Positions 31,020 through 42,362 are shown, numbered from the stretch's first letter. The stretch is DNA of 64,000 nucleotides from Whitmania pigra (GCA_021613335.1 JAJTWR010000021.1:1643501-1707500), one strand, 5' to 3'. Numbers and translations: made by a program. The notes: generated by a model not told the origin, from the sequence alone.

Positions 31020-33853
31020 GATTAGAAATTAATCATTTAAGTAAGGATATAGACAGAGTAAGAGTTCTGAAATGTGTTTATGCCAATGCTAGAAGTATAG
31101 TTAGTAAGACTAAAAGGACAGAACTCGAGCTAATTGTCGATACGGAGGAGCCAGATATAATTGGCATTACTGAGTCTTGGGCAAAAGAAAGTATTCAAAA
31201 CTCTGAGCTAGCAATTGATGGCTATGAGATGTTAAGGAAAGACAGAGAGGGACAGAAAGAAAATGGACATGGAGCAGGAGGGGTATTAATTTATATTAAG
31301 AATCATATCAAAGTAATAGAAAGAAAGGAATTTCAAAATGAAAAATTTAAAGAGAGTTTATGGTGTGATATTTACATAGGTAAATTCAAACTTCTTTTAG
31401 GGGTTTGCTACAGGCCACCAAATTTTAAAGAGGATACTGGACTAAATGAGATATTATACAAAGCCAGTAAGGAATTTATGCTAGTAATGGGTGATTTTAA
31501 CTACCATATTAACTGGAACACTTTAGAAGGAGAAAGACCTGAGGATATAAACTTTATAAATGTAACAAATGATAACTTCTTATTCCAGCACATCACTGAT
31601 CCCACAAGAGGTAAAAACACATTAGATTTGATATTAACAACAGATGAGAACTTAGTGGAAGGCCTAACAGTTGGTGAACACTTTGGAACAAGTGATCATC
31701 AAGTTGTCAGATGGAACATTTATTTAGACAACGAGGATTTAAAAAAAGAGAACCTAGATTCTAAAAACTTTTTTAAGGCTGACTATGAAAAAATACGGAA
31801 TGAGTTAGAGAAAACAAACCTAGCTAAAAAAAATAGAATCTGCTAATGTAGAAGAAGCTTGGGCAATAATCAAGAAAGAGCTAAATCTAGTTGTAGATAA
31901 ATATATCCCAAGCAGAGGCAGAACTCAGAAAAGACAGCCATGGCTTACGAAGGAGGTCATCAAATGCAAAAGAGCTAAGTATAAAGCATGGAAGAAATTA
32001 CGAGAAATGACAAAAATAAAATCTGGAGATGAAGAGGAAAGAGAGCTTAAGGATTTAAAACAAAAATATCAGAAACAAAGGAATGCATCAAACAGAATTA
32101 ATAAAAAAGCATTACTAGAATATGAGAACAAATTAGCAAAGAATGTTAAAAGCGATAGCAAGAGCTTTTTCAGATACGTTAGATGTAAACAAAAAGTAAG
32201 GGACAAAATTGGACCATTACAAAATAGTGAGGGGCAAACAGTTGATTCAGTAGAGGAAACAGCCAATATATTAAATAGCTACTTCAGTTCAGTTTTTACT
32301 AAAGAAACAATAGGGAATATACCAGAACTGCCAAGGAGAATCCAACAGATTGAGATAAAGTTAGATACAGTAAACTTCTCAAAAACAGGGGTAATTAAGC
32401 AACTGGAAAATTTGAAAGTAGACAAGAGCCCTGGAATAGACAACCTACATCCTAAACTACTATATGAGACAAGAACAGCTATAGGAGAAGCATTGGCAAT
32501 CTTATTTGTCAAATCGTTTGATTCAGGAACAATACCAAGAGATTGGAAAGATGCAATAGTAGTTCCTCTATTCAAAAAGGGAAGTAGGGGTTTGCCATCC
32601 AACTACAGGCCAGTAAGCTTAACTTCTATAGTTTGCAAGGTAATGGAAAGAATGATCAAAGAGGCTGTATCAACTTTTTTTGGAAGAAACGATGTGATTG
32701 GAAAGAGCCAACATGGTTTTACTAAGAACAGATCGTGTCTTACCAACCTACTTGAGTTTTTTGAAGAAATTTATGAGTGGGTTGATCATGACAAGGCTGT
32801 AGATGTAGTGTACCTAGACTTCGCAAAAGCATTTGACAAAGGCTTCAAAAAAAGCTCGGTGCATGTGGGATTGAAGGCAAACTATTACATTGGTTTACAA
32901 ACTGGTTGATAGATAGGAGACAGAAGGTAGGCATAGGAGGAATTTATTCAGAGTGGCAACCAGTACTTAGCGGCGTCCCACAAGGATCAGTGCTTGGACC
33001 TGTACTGTTCTGCATATATATAAATGATCTGGATGATGGCATAAGATCTAAGTTATCCAAGTTTGCTGACGACACCAAAGTAGCAAGAAGTGTCAGCAAG
33101 CAAGAAGATGTAGATACACTTCAGGAAGATCTTAACAAGTTATTCAAATGGGCAGAAGATTGGCAGATGCTTTTCAACGTAAGCAAATGCTCCATTATGC
33201 ATATGGGATGCAAAAACACGAAAGTCGAATATGCATTTGGAGGAAGCATTCTGAAGCAGTCAAATCAGGAAAGAGATCTGGGGGTAATAATGCAGAACAA
33301 TGGAAAAGCATCTCTACAGTGCATGGAAGTTGCTAAAAAAGCAAACAGAGTACTTGGAATGATAAAGAGAACAGTAGTAAGCAGGAACAAGGATGTAATA
33401 CTGAGATTGTATAAGGCATTAGTAAGGCCACACCTTGAGTACTGTGTGCAAGTATGGAACCCTCATTTGAGGAAGGATGTAGAGATGTTGGAAAGAGTGC
33501 AAAGAAGGGCAACCAGGATGATAGATGGTTTTGGAAAGCTTAGTTACGAGGAAAGATTAAATAGATGTAAATTAACGACTCTGGAAAAGAGAAGAAATAG
33601 AGGGGACCTCATCGAGGCATTCAAAATTTTATCGGGAAGGGAAGGCCTTTTGCCTGAACAGTTTTTCGAAGCCACAAAAAGTGTTTCTACTAGAGGGCAC
33701 GATTGTAAATTATACAGGAAGGCTTCGGGAAACTTGAAAAACAATTATTTCAGTTCAAGGGTGGTTTCCTTATGGAATAAACTAGATAAGGAAACCATCC
33801 ATGCTGACACAATAGATAAATTCAAAATTTACTTAAGTAAATTCGGATATTAG
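31020..33853 (+). pseudogene. LINE-2 ORF2: AP-endonuclease and reverse transcriptase, two frame lesions
   Basis: Endonuclease landmarks are YANARSIVSK, ITESW, YRPP, MGDFNYHINW and SDHQVV. RT landmarks are DKSPGIDNL, NYRPVSLTS, QHGFTKNRS, YLDFAKAFD, SGVPQGSVLGP and FADDTK. The C-terminus has RVQRRATRMI and YLSKFGY before TAG/TAA. Lesion 1 is an extra A in the A8 run at about 31825. Lesion 2, at about 32840, follows AFDK, where a short stretch is missing and the frame changes. Apart from these it is open over about 930 codons. Confidence 0.85.
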
Positions 33854-35520
33854 GACTAAAAAGAGTGGTTATTACACAGATCCAGGTCTTCTTAACCACT
33901 ATAAATAATTGTTATGTTATGTTATGTTATGGCTTGAGACTTTCTTGTCCAACCGAACCCAGGCAGTCAAAATTAACGGCCACCTTTCCAATGAAGTGGA
34001 CGTGGTTAGTGGCGTGCCTCAAGGGAGTGTGCTCGGACCTACACTTTTCCTCATATATATTAACCGATTACCGATGTTACCGATAACCACGTCAAATCAA
34101 AACTTTTTGCTGACGACATCAAACTGTACTCAACATCATCACTCCCTTAAAGTTCCTCCCTACAGTCTGCTGTTGAAAGGTTGGTGTCATGGAGCAACAA
34201 GTGGCAACTACAGCTTGCTCCTGAGAAATGCATTCAAATATCCATCAGGGCAGCTCGTACCAAAACTCCACCAAGACATTACACAATTGCTTCCCAAACA
34301 GTACCTCTATTAGAAACTACACGAGATCTTGGAGTCCTCATCGACGACAAACTTACATACAAGGCAAACATCAGCAATATTGTACACAAAGCATTTGTGA
34401 GGTTACGCTTGATTTCCAAATTCTTTCGCACCAGGAACAAAAACATTTTAACCAAGGCATACTGCTCCTACGTCCGGCCAATCCTCGAGTATTGCTCCCC
34501 AATATGGAACCTACACACTAAACAACTTACAATGAAAATAGAAAGGGTGCAAAAATACTTCACAAGATTGACTCCTGGTCTCAGAGCACTGCCCTATCAC
34601 AATAGACTAAAACAACTCGGACTCAAAACCCTCGAACATCGTCGCCTCATCTGTGACTTATGCTTATGTTACAAAATAATCCACGGCCATGCTATATGCA
34701 AAATTCCCGAGTTCCCTACGTTTCTAGCCTCCAGAACTCGTGGTCATCCCCTTCGTCTACGCCAAGAGAAGTGTCTCACCAGTCACAGACAGAACTTTTT
34801 CACCAACCGGGTCATCAAGCCCTGGAACTCCCTACCTCTTGATGTAATAAACTCCTCAACATTATCTCGATTCAAATCTTGCATCTCGTCTACTGACCTT
34901 AACAAATACTTATCGATTTAAAGAACTTGCTTCTGCACTTTATTTGCGCACAATATGTTGAACTTACCCAAATTTGTGTAAGTAGTCATTGAATGACCCT
35001 TCAATTTGTTGTGTAATAAATAAATAAATAATTATCCATAATATTTTTTTATAATATTAGCATGATGTTATAACTTTAATACATTAATTTTTATAGTATT
35101 TATTAATGTAATAACATTTTTTCATTAAAATATTACTGCTGTTATCTTTATTTATGTCTACAAATACATAAATTTTATTTTTGTACAATAATAACTAATT
35201 AATTAATTATAAACAGTTTCCATATAATTATATTTTGACCACGGGCGAAAATTTCTTAGCTACGCCTCCCCATGACCGATGCTTTCTCCGACAGGCTCAA
35301 TAAAAATCAAGTCTAAACCGCTGGCAATTATTTGCTACATTTTAAATGAAAATTTAATACCAAAACAAAGTTTTTGAATTTATAGTAATAAAATATAAAA
35401 AATTAATTATCAATTATTTAATAAATAAATATTCTGAATCTTTTTCAAGCAAGTGAAACTTCTGTGATTTGTATCCATACAATATCGAATTATTATTTCT
35501 AGTAATTTAAATTCACAAAT

Positions 35521-36906
35521 ATGAATAACCTTCTAATGTTGAACTTTGAACTGGGTAGCAAACCTTCTAGAACTTTATATATTAATAACCTCCACTACGA
35601 TACAACTGAGAAAGAGTTGGAAAACACATTTGGAAATATCGTACCAATCGAGGAAGTTTATATTTTTTATAAATCTTATGGAACCAGTACAGGAACTGGA
35701 GAAATACTTGTACGCAACCGAAATGATGCCGCGATTCTATGTGACAGAATTAAGAACACATCGTTTAAGGGGAGGATTATTAGAGTGCAGGCAGGACTCA
35801 ACGAGAAAAATATGTATCAATTTAGCACATATCTGGTAGATAATTTGCCTCTCGACGTTACGTCAAAAGAACTTAAAAAACATTTTCGTCATCCCTTCAC
35901 AGTCAAAAAAGCAAGTGTGTTTTATAATGAGGATGGAAGTAGCACAGGAAGAGGGATAATAGAATTTCGTGGATATTTTCATGAAATTTATGATATTTAT
36001 GAATACGATCAGTGCAAAATTAAGGGCAAGAAAATGGAATTCAGAGAATTATGTATACCTGCATATCAAAGCGGCGAACGTTTTATGAAAAATAACCAAT
36101 ATCTGCAACTTTACATCGTCAACCTGCATTACGATGTCAAAGCGGAAGACTTGGAAGCATATTTTGGAAGATGGTTCGAGGTCGCAGAGGCTATCATATA
36201 TTACGAAGAAGATGGAACCAGTACTGGGACTGGTGCAATTACGTTCTACAAATTCGAATCTATTCCTAAAATTTTCAGATTTGTTATGAAAGCCTTTGAG
36301 GATCGTTATTGGTCGGTAATGTGCCCTTGTGATCCTGAAAATTACTATTCATTCAAGGATGTAGAAAGCAGTTTTAATATTATTGAAGATGAAGTTGAAG
36401 AATATGCAGATTTACATGAGAAGGTTCAAAGCACTCAAGCGGGAAAACAACTGAAGAAGTACAGTGATTCTGAAGTTAAGGAACGTCTTAGCATTGTGGA
36501 CGAAATCATATTATTGAAGCAATTCAACAAAGGGGGATCAAAGGAAAGACTCTTGAAATTAAAGCATTACAACAGTTTTGCCAATCAACATTTCAGACAG
36601 AGAAGTTACTTCGTTGCTCTGAGATTGGGAATTCCTGAATGTGAATTTCATTGTGCCATTTATGTCACAAACTTGAACTACGATGTCACGGAAGAAGAGT
36701 TGAGGGCTTTTTTCTCTGCAGAAGTGCCTGTCAAGAGAACTTTCGTAATTGCCAATAGAGTCGGTACAAGTTCTGGAACTGGAATGGTGGTATTCAAGAG
36801 TAGGAGAGACAGGCTCTTGTGTTTGCTTCTGCTTGAAAATAAGAAATTGAGGGGTAGAATATTAGATATGAAATGTGTCCCTGGGCTGGCAACAAAATGC
36901 TGGTGA
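35521..36906 (+). CDS. Single-exon protein with four ALYREF-like RRM domains, copy B
   Basis: Intact 461-codon frame from ATG. About nine in ten residues match copy A, with the same four RNP2-like strands (LYINNLHYD, YLVDNLPLD, LYIVNLHYD, IYVTNLNYD) and Gly/Thr loops. Differences cluster in the N-terminus (LLMLNFELGSKP), in the second half of RRM 2 and in the segment joining RRM 2 to 3. Copy B lacks four residues present in the linker of copy A (after EKVQ). Upstream sequence is shared with copy A, so both may use the same promoter region. No introns and no membrane segments are seen. RNA binding or mRNA-export function is inferred only from the domain type. Confidence 0.82.
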   Translation: MNNLLMLNFELGSKPSRTLYINNLHYDTTEKELENTFGNIVPIEEVYIFYKSYGTSTGTGEILVRNRNDAAILCDRIKNTSFKGRIIRVQAGLNEKNMYQFSTYLVDNLPLDVTSKELKKHFRHPFTVKKASVFYNEDGSSTGRGIIEFRGYFHEIYDIYEYDQCKIKGKKMEFRELCIPAYQSGERFMKNNQYLQLYIVNLHYDVKAEDLEAYFGRWFEVAEAIIYYEEDGTSTGTGAITFYKFESIPKIFRFVMKAFEDRYWSVMCPCDPENYYSFKDVESSFNIIEDEVEEYADLHEKVQSTQAGKQLKKYSDSEVKERLSIVDEIILLKQFNKGGSKERLLKLKHYNSFANQHFRQRSYFVALRLGIPECEFHCAIYVTNLNYDVTEEELRAFFSAEVPVKRTFVIANRVGTSSGTGMVVFKSRRDRLLCLLLLENKKLRGRILDMKCVPGLATKCW

Positions 36907-37015
36907 TATTTTATCATTCTAAATATTGCTTGTAAATCTTAGTGGTTTAATATCTGCGATGGTTATGTTTAAATATTAAAAAAGTTAATAATAAATGTGA
37001 CATTCATTAACGTCA

Positions 37016-37390
37016 GACTTTTTAATCAATATTTTGTTATCGAATTCTTTTCCTTTATTGAGCAGAACAAGAAATGAACAACATAAATAAAAAGCGACAG
37101 ATATGGAAATAATTCTGATGTTCTTTAAAATCTTGCTAATGAGGTATTGAATATGTGGTTCGAAAGTAAGGTGTTGGTCAATGATGATTCCAAGAAATTT
37201 ACAATTGTCAACACGATATAGCAAGGAGTCGCCAACACGAATGTGGTGGTTATCTAGTATTAATATTATTTTTTTGGTTTATGAAAAAACATGTAAACAG
37301 TTTTCTTAACATTAAGAGATGAAATATTAGATGCACACCATTTGTTGTTTTTGTTGTTCACCATTGAATAAAGTTCATCAATGTTAGATC
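37016..37390 (-). mobile_element. LINE reverse-transcriptase fragment in segment B
   Basis: Shorter version of 17271-17760, with LLYRVDNCKFLGIIIDQHL and LTFEPHIQ on the minus strand. The upstream RT part is lost in this copy. Its shared position shows that it predates the duplication. Confidence 0.7.
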
Positions 37391-37879
37391 CTGACAAAAA
37401 AAGTTCTCAAATTCTAAATTCTCAACGAGCGGGTTTGTCAATGAATTTCGGATATCTGCGAATTCGGTTTAAGAAAGTTAACGAGATGCCAATCATTGAA
37501 GGTATCCCCGCAATTCCGCAAAATACTAAACAACTGAATTTGAATAATAATTATAATAATAATAATAATAATAATTTGAATTTTTAGACCCGACTAGTGA
37601 CCACACTGCTTATGATGGTAATTATTATGCTATTTTAAAAAAGAATATGTATGATAAAAATATAAAAAAGAGTTTTATTTTATAATAACCATCATCACCA
37701 AAGTTATTATTATACTTGAGAACAATTAACGAAATTATTTTTACAATTGTTTCATTTTATATATAAAAACTCAAAACCCTAACCCATGGGATTTTGGCGG
37801 TTTCACTTCAAAGTCAGCGATTAGTTCTGATGTTCGAGTTCTATTGCCATTTATTTATTTATTTATTTGGTTAAGGTTC

Positions 37880-37906
37880 GTTGCATAACTAAGATGATTT
37901 GTACTT
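37880..37906 (-). repeat. Inverse copy of the dispersed 40-bp repeat
   Basis: GTTGCATAACTAAGATGATT is the reverse complement of the core seen at 12185 and 42973. The surrounding 37648-38010 is otherwise AT-rich and gene-free, with an ATTT microsatellite at 37850-37868. Confidence 0.55.
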
Positions 37907-38017
37907 GTTAATTAGTTTTAGTTATGTAAAAGAAACGATATGTATTATTATAACAATAGGATTATATTAATATATATTAATTTCATATAAATAAAATTTG
38001 ATTAAAGACTCTCTTAA

Positions 38018-38440
38018 GTGACTCCGATTTTTGCAGACCCATACGTAAATAATGTACACACTCGCCGGATTGCTAAGCATGTATATCATCTTAGATATGT
38101 TTTGAATCTAATTTCTTCCCTCAGGACAGACTGTGCCGGACATTTCATCTTCCGGAGGGCACATCTGATGTTTTTGTTAAAGAGAAACAGGTGTGGATTG
38201 TGCTCAAAAAATATCTTGACACACATTAAGAAAGAAATGAAATTTTACGAAGCAACAAAGGAATGTCCCAAAATCTTGAAAAGCTTAAGTCCTGTCTAAA
38301 CTCACTTTCACCCTCCTCTGTTGAAGCAGAAAGCTGTTTCAATGCTGATGCACTGTTTATTTTAAAGTTGAGGTTATCGTTAAATGATGAGATGATTGAT
38401 TCTTTGTGCTTTGCACACAGCTACTTTATCCGCAAATAAT
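38018..38440 (+). pseudogene. hAT transposase C-terminal relic
   Basis: A frame to 38299 is followed, after a shift, by SPSSVEAESCFNADALF and IDSLCFAHSYF up to TAA at 38437. This is the hATC pattern (SSVEAER-F-, LS, LCFL-SY) of another hAT subfamily. Palindromic ACTTAAGTA-rich sequence at 38515-38570 may be its terminal region. It is too short and broken to be active. Confidence 0.6.
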
Positions 38441-38593
38441 TCTTCTTTATAGATGAGCTATAAATAAGGTAATTAAAATTTGTTTTATTGTCTCTAACTA
38501 CCTTAAAAAAAATTACTTAATTATTTAAGTAATATTTTAAAAATTACTTGTTACTTAAGTATTTTTTTCAAGCTTGCTTGAACCCAGCACAGC

Positions 38594-38660
38594 GGGGTGG
38601 AGCTATCTTCCTTGTTTTTCATCTCATTACGACTGTGCAGCTCGGACGGTTATATATAAT
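38594..38660 (+). repeat. Second copy of the GGGTGGAGCTAT repeat
   Basis: Matches 18931-19000 (TTTTTCATCTCATTA and GCAGCTCGGACGGTT). The downstream parts differ. Confidence 0.6.
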
Positions 38661-38971
38661 AAAATACAATAAAAAGTTATGTCTAAAAAGCTGATTTCCG
38701 CCACAAAGTCCCACGATTGTGAGCACCGGACCTCGAATAAAATTTTTAGTCATATAGGCTATCGTCCTTTGTGCTTTTTTATTTATAACGTAATTCAAGA
38801 TGTCATACAGCATCACTTCGTCCGGTCCGGATCTTCAATTTTTAGCAACGACTGGGCTCTGTTGATGTCCGTTGAGGAAAACCATTGAGCGCCAACCAGA
38901 TGATGTAAGGCTGCATAAAGATTTTTTTTTCAATTATAAATGAAAAATTAGAGCGTTCAATTAAAATAAAG

Positions 38972-40285
38972 AATATACTTCGGTGATGTCGTTTTCCTCA
39001 TCGATAATCACAATGTTTTCTGTTTGTTTGGGTTCCACCTGTAATTGTGATGTATTATGGAAAATGAAGCTAGTTATGAAATGAAGTGAAAACTGACACC
39101 TTCGCACTGCTTGACATTTCATCTTGATGTGTTGTAACTTTAGCGCTCCCATTTTTTTTTTGCATCATCATAGAACTTTTTTAAAAAAATGAGTTACTTG
39201 TACAACGAGCTCTGCAAAAGAATTGAAAATTACCTTTTGCGCAGATTTTAGAGGGCGTTTGGGGGCATTCGAGTAAATTCCAACAGTATTATCTATGGGA
39301 TTTTTTCCGGTTTCATTCCCCATATCTCCTTTTCTATCTGTTTTGCCTTACCAGTCTGCAACAGATTGTAATAAAGTGCATTTTAGAGATCGAAACTCGA
39401 TCTAATGCACGTACAATTTCCTGCACCACTGCTTAGCATTTTTCATTGTGTGGCTTAAGCACCGGTGAAGAATTGGCAGATTAAGGTCAGATTCCGTCGC
39501 ACAATTCGTACAAATTCTGTAATATCCTTCCAAAACTGATGAAAAAATAAGTTCGCATATATTGCATCTGGTCATTTGTATGGGAACATAATTAGTCCTT
39601 ACTTGGCGTTATTTCTAAATAACCCAGAACTAATAGCATGGACTTTAAAAGTACTATAGATCCATCCATGATCACCATAACCGATTTTAATTTCTCTGAT
39701 CCAAAATAACGGCCAAAATCGGACTTAAGTTTTATGAAGGCCTGTGACAAGGAAGTAACAGACTGGTCTTCGGTCACGACTGTCACGACAGGGAGAGGCG
39801 TTTGACCGATTCTCGTATTTCTGACTACAATCTACAATGTTTGAGTTAGAGTAAGAGATGCATTGTAAATCTATATCAATTAAACTTCTACCTCGTAAAC
39901 ATAAAAATGTTTATCTCTGCTCCTCATGACGCGTAGCGTCAAAATGTAGAATATCCTCGCTACACCTTCTCTTGAGGATCGATAAACTCGCTAAAGACCA
40001 CAAAGCAGCTGTTAAGCGAGGACGAATTAAACAACCCCGTAAGGCGTACATGTTTTTAGGGTCGTCCTCAATTAATATGTGGAGAGCCTCCACTTCGTTC
40101 TGATGAGCCCGTTTTTCCTTGTTGGCTTCATACCTCATCTGGTCCAAAGCCTGTGATGTAATTAAATTTATTTCTCAATGGTGCAATCACAACTCAGTAA
40201 GGCATAGACTTACCCTAACCTTGGAACGCCATCTCTGTTGCTCAGTTGCTTTGCGTCGCTTGCCAAGGCGCACAGATTCAGAAAT
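38972..40285 (-). other. Minus-strand exon-like cluster, uncharacterised, possibly transposase-derived
   Basis: On the minus strand: a block ending RKATEQQRWRSKVR at a GTAAGT donor (exon end at 40214); after an acceptor at 40151, 40150-39912, a charged helix (NKEKRAHQNEVEALH) with EDDPKNMYALRGC and a stop; a block ending at donor GTAAGG (exon end at 39603) with PVVTVVTEDQSVTSL and MDGSIVLLKSMLLVLG; then RICTNCATESDLNLPILHRC with HTMKNAKQWCRK; and 39038-38972 (VEPKQTENIVIIDEEND). The middle blocks resemble multi-copy invertebrate and fish proteins that I associate with MULE-like or other DDE transposases (Asp, then a CxxH-like stretch). The exon chain is not closed, and more than one gene may be present. 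Confidence 0.35.
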
Positions 40286-41223
40286 ATAAATTCAATTTAT
40301 AAAAATGATAAGTTTTCAAAATCAGTAGTCCTTGATAAATGAGTCCATTGAAGCGTTGGGTTTCAATTTGGCATTTGGTTTAGCGCATCGATTGATGTAC
40401 TGCATATGCGAGCTACATATCAAAGAGATCATCAAGTCATGACATATATTATACCAGATATTAGCATGCCTGGCATATTATTAGCATTTAATTACAAATC
40501 TCTTTTATCTATAAGGTGATCGACAAGTAACTCCTATATATATAATATATCTTATATAATATATCCTATCTTATAATGCTTATAAGTTTTTAATATTTTG
40601 TAATATATTTACAATTACATACATATAAGATCCTTGTTTTATATGCCTGCTTCGCCATAACTTCTAACACAGAATCAATTGAAAACTCAACAGATTTCAG
40701 ACCCCTACAGAAGACAATACTAGACATTTTTGTTAGTTCAATAAACTATCACACGCCAACTATCATCAACACTTTGTTCAACATGGTGTTCACGAAAACC
40801 TTGAATAGAGGATTTAAAAATGTAAAAATGAAATAATTCTAAAAAAACTAAAATGTTGTTGAAAGTTTTGCGATTAATCGGATGATTTTTTAAAAGTTTG
40901 ATATGTTCAGTTTGGAGTTCAAGCTATGAGAAGTTCAACTGGCTAGCTATATTTTAGCATTGGCTTTTTTCAACCGGCTCGCAGGGAGATGTGTGCAGAT
41001 AATGACTTGGAACTCCTGAATGGTTCACAATTAAAAAATTCTAAAAAGATGAAAATGTAGCTAAATGTTTCTTAATTTATTATATGTTTTTAGTTTTAAG
41101 TTTGATATGTTCAGTTTGTTGTTCAAGCTGTGAGAAGTTCAACCGGCTAGCTATCTTTTAACAATGGCTTTTTTCAACCGACTCGCCTGAAAGTGGTGTC
41201 TTCTCAGGCTGGAAGGATTTATC
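40286..41223. other. Gene-free stretch with a two-unit repeat
   Basis: AT-rich sequence with TATA-rich runs near 40530-40620. It contains the two-unit repeat listed separately. No coding signal was found. Confidence 0.4.
40895..41186. repeat. Two-unit repeat, about 204 bp apart
   Basis: The block GTTTGATATGTTCAGTTTG, through GAAGTTCAAC-GGCTAGCTAT, to GGCTTTTTTCAACCG occurs at 40895-40984 and again at 41099-41186 with few changes. Confidence 0.8.
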
Positions 41224-41231
41224 ATCTAGAG

Positions 41232-42354
41232 TAGGGGTTCCCAACCTGGGAGCCAGGGCTTCCTAGGGGAGCCGTGAAGGGAGTCCAGGAGAGCCGTGGA
41301 GTACTTTTCAAAAATCAGCATACAAAATTTTAAAAATTATTTTAAAACTAACTTTTTAAAAAATCCGAGAATAATATTTATGCACAAGTAACGAGTAAGG
41401 AGCAGAGTTTATGATAAAGTACAGGAAAGTCAATTTTAGCAAAACAATTAATATTGAGGTGACCATGTTCTTACGAGAGAAACAGAGTGACCTTGAAAGT
41501 ATATTTTGACTGACAGAATTCAGCCTATCACAGGCATATTTGGCTGACATTTTCACCCACTTAAATGAGCTTAACACTAAGATCGAGGGTCCTAAACATG
41601 ACTGTTATTGATGCTGGTCAGAAACTAGGCTCATTTCTGGAGAAGCTGCCCCTGTGAATCAGAAGAATGGAAAATAACAACTTTGCCAATTTTTCCAAGA
41701 TTAGAAGAGTCTCTGCAACTCGGTCTGGAGGCAATTGGCACCATACCAGCTTCTCTTAAAGGCGACATTTTGGCTCACCTAGGAACTCTGATGGCATTAT
41801 TTCATGACTACTTTATAACGAAAGAGTTGCAGCCCTATAATGCCTGGGTAAGGAATCCATTTTTGGTCAATTTTGAAAGTGTGGATGATCAGGACTTGGC
41901 CAAAGATGATCTCATTGATCTGAGGCACAAAAAGTTGCTAAATAGGGAGTTTCAGATCAAAGGTTTGGCTGACTTTTGATGCTCCATGATGATACCATAC
42001 CCAGTTCTCGCCAAAAGAGCCATGACATCCATCATTCTTTTTGTGATAACCTACCTCTGTGAAGCTGGATTTTCAACCCTGCTGACAATCAAAACAAAAT
42101 AGCAAAACAAACTTGATGCAAAGGATGACATGAGAGTGCCCTGTCAAAATCAAAGCCCAGATTCCATCTACTTGTGAACAAGAAGCAGGAGCAATCTTCA
42201 CATTAAAAATTTGCTTTCAAAATACATTGTATGGTTCTTTTTTGACATTAAATTATTGTTCATTACTTTTTTCTTTAAAAATTTTGATAGGGGGCCGTGG
42301 ACCACATTTTGTCCTCTTAGGGAGCCGTGGGAACATAAAGGTTGGGAACCCCTG
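41232..42354 (+). mobile_element. hAT element of 1123 bp (ZBED5/GTF2IRD2-like) with 8-bp target duplication ATCTAGAG
   Basis: Termini are TAGGGGTTCCCAACCTGGG on the left and the inverse of CAGGGGTTCCCAACCTTTA on the right. ATCTAGAG is duplicated at 41224-41231 and 42355-42362. Subterminal motifs (GGAGCCGTGG) recur near both ends. It encodes only the C-terminal part of the transposase. Copy 1 (1333-1954) matches its right half. Confidence 0.95.
41610..42102 (+). pseudogene. Transposase C-terminal fragment of the 1123-bp hAT element
   Basis: From about 41683 the frame reads IFPRLEESLQLG, then LAHLGTLMALFHDYF and NFESVDDQDLAKDDL, up to TGA at about 41978 (Trp in copy 1). After it the same frame continues with CSMMIPYP and TYLCEAGFSTLL to TAG. 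The N-terminal BED finger and catalytic Asp residues are not encoded. One in-frame nonsense codon separates it from an otherwise open C-terminus. Confidence 0.75.
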
Positions 42355-42362
42355 ATCTAGAG

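Larger units (their letters stand above)
30077..33928 (+). mobile_element. LINE-2 of this window: nearly full-length CR1/L2-like retrotransposon
   Basis: It interrupts LINE-1 between the codons for Trp and Leu of the RT domain; ATGG occurs at both junctions. A short leader (49 bp), ORF1, ORF2 and a 3' microsatellite tail (TTATG)n at 33909-33928 are present. The tail is the usual 3' end form of this LINE group. ORF2 carries two frame lesions, so this copy is inactive but young. Confidence 0.9.
27260..35030 (+). mobile_element. LINE-1 of this window (CR1/L2-like), split by two later insertions
   Basis: ORF1 remnant at 27262-27600 (STNVIVSGLP, then VRKVFMNYDLTP and a stop). ORF2 follows: AP-endonuclease 28693-29465 (NIRSL, VETWL, MGDFNLP, QSDHN); RT part 1 29550-30076 (SSGPDGIT, NYRPISL, QHGFL); RT part 2 and C-terminus 33931-34921 (SGVPQGSVLGP, FADD in another frame, RDLGVLIDDKLTY, VRPILEYCSPIWN). 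The 3' end is a TAAATAAATAAATAA run near 35020. The endonuclease-RT linker is deleted and frames shift, so it is dead. A hAT element (27637-28684) and LINE-2 (30077-33928) interrupt it. Confidence 0.85.
35153..37647 (+). repeat. Duplicated segment B (partner 15385-18555)
   Basis: It carries the same order as segment A: AT-rich upstream block (GACCACGGGCGAAAAT), RRM gene, the antisense LINE fragment (37016-37390), then the GAGCGGGTTTGTCAATGAAT block. An AAT microsatellite at 37545-37577 is specific to this copy. Confidence 0.85.
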
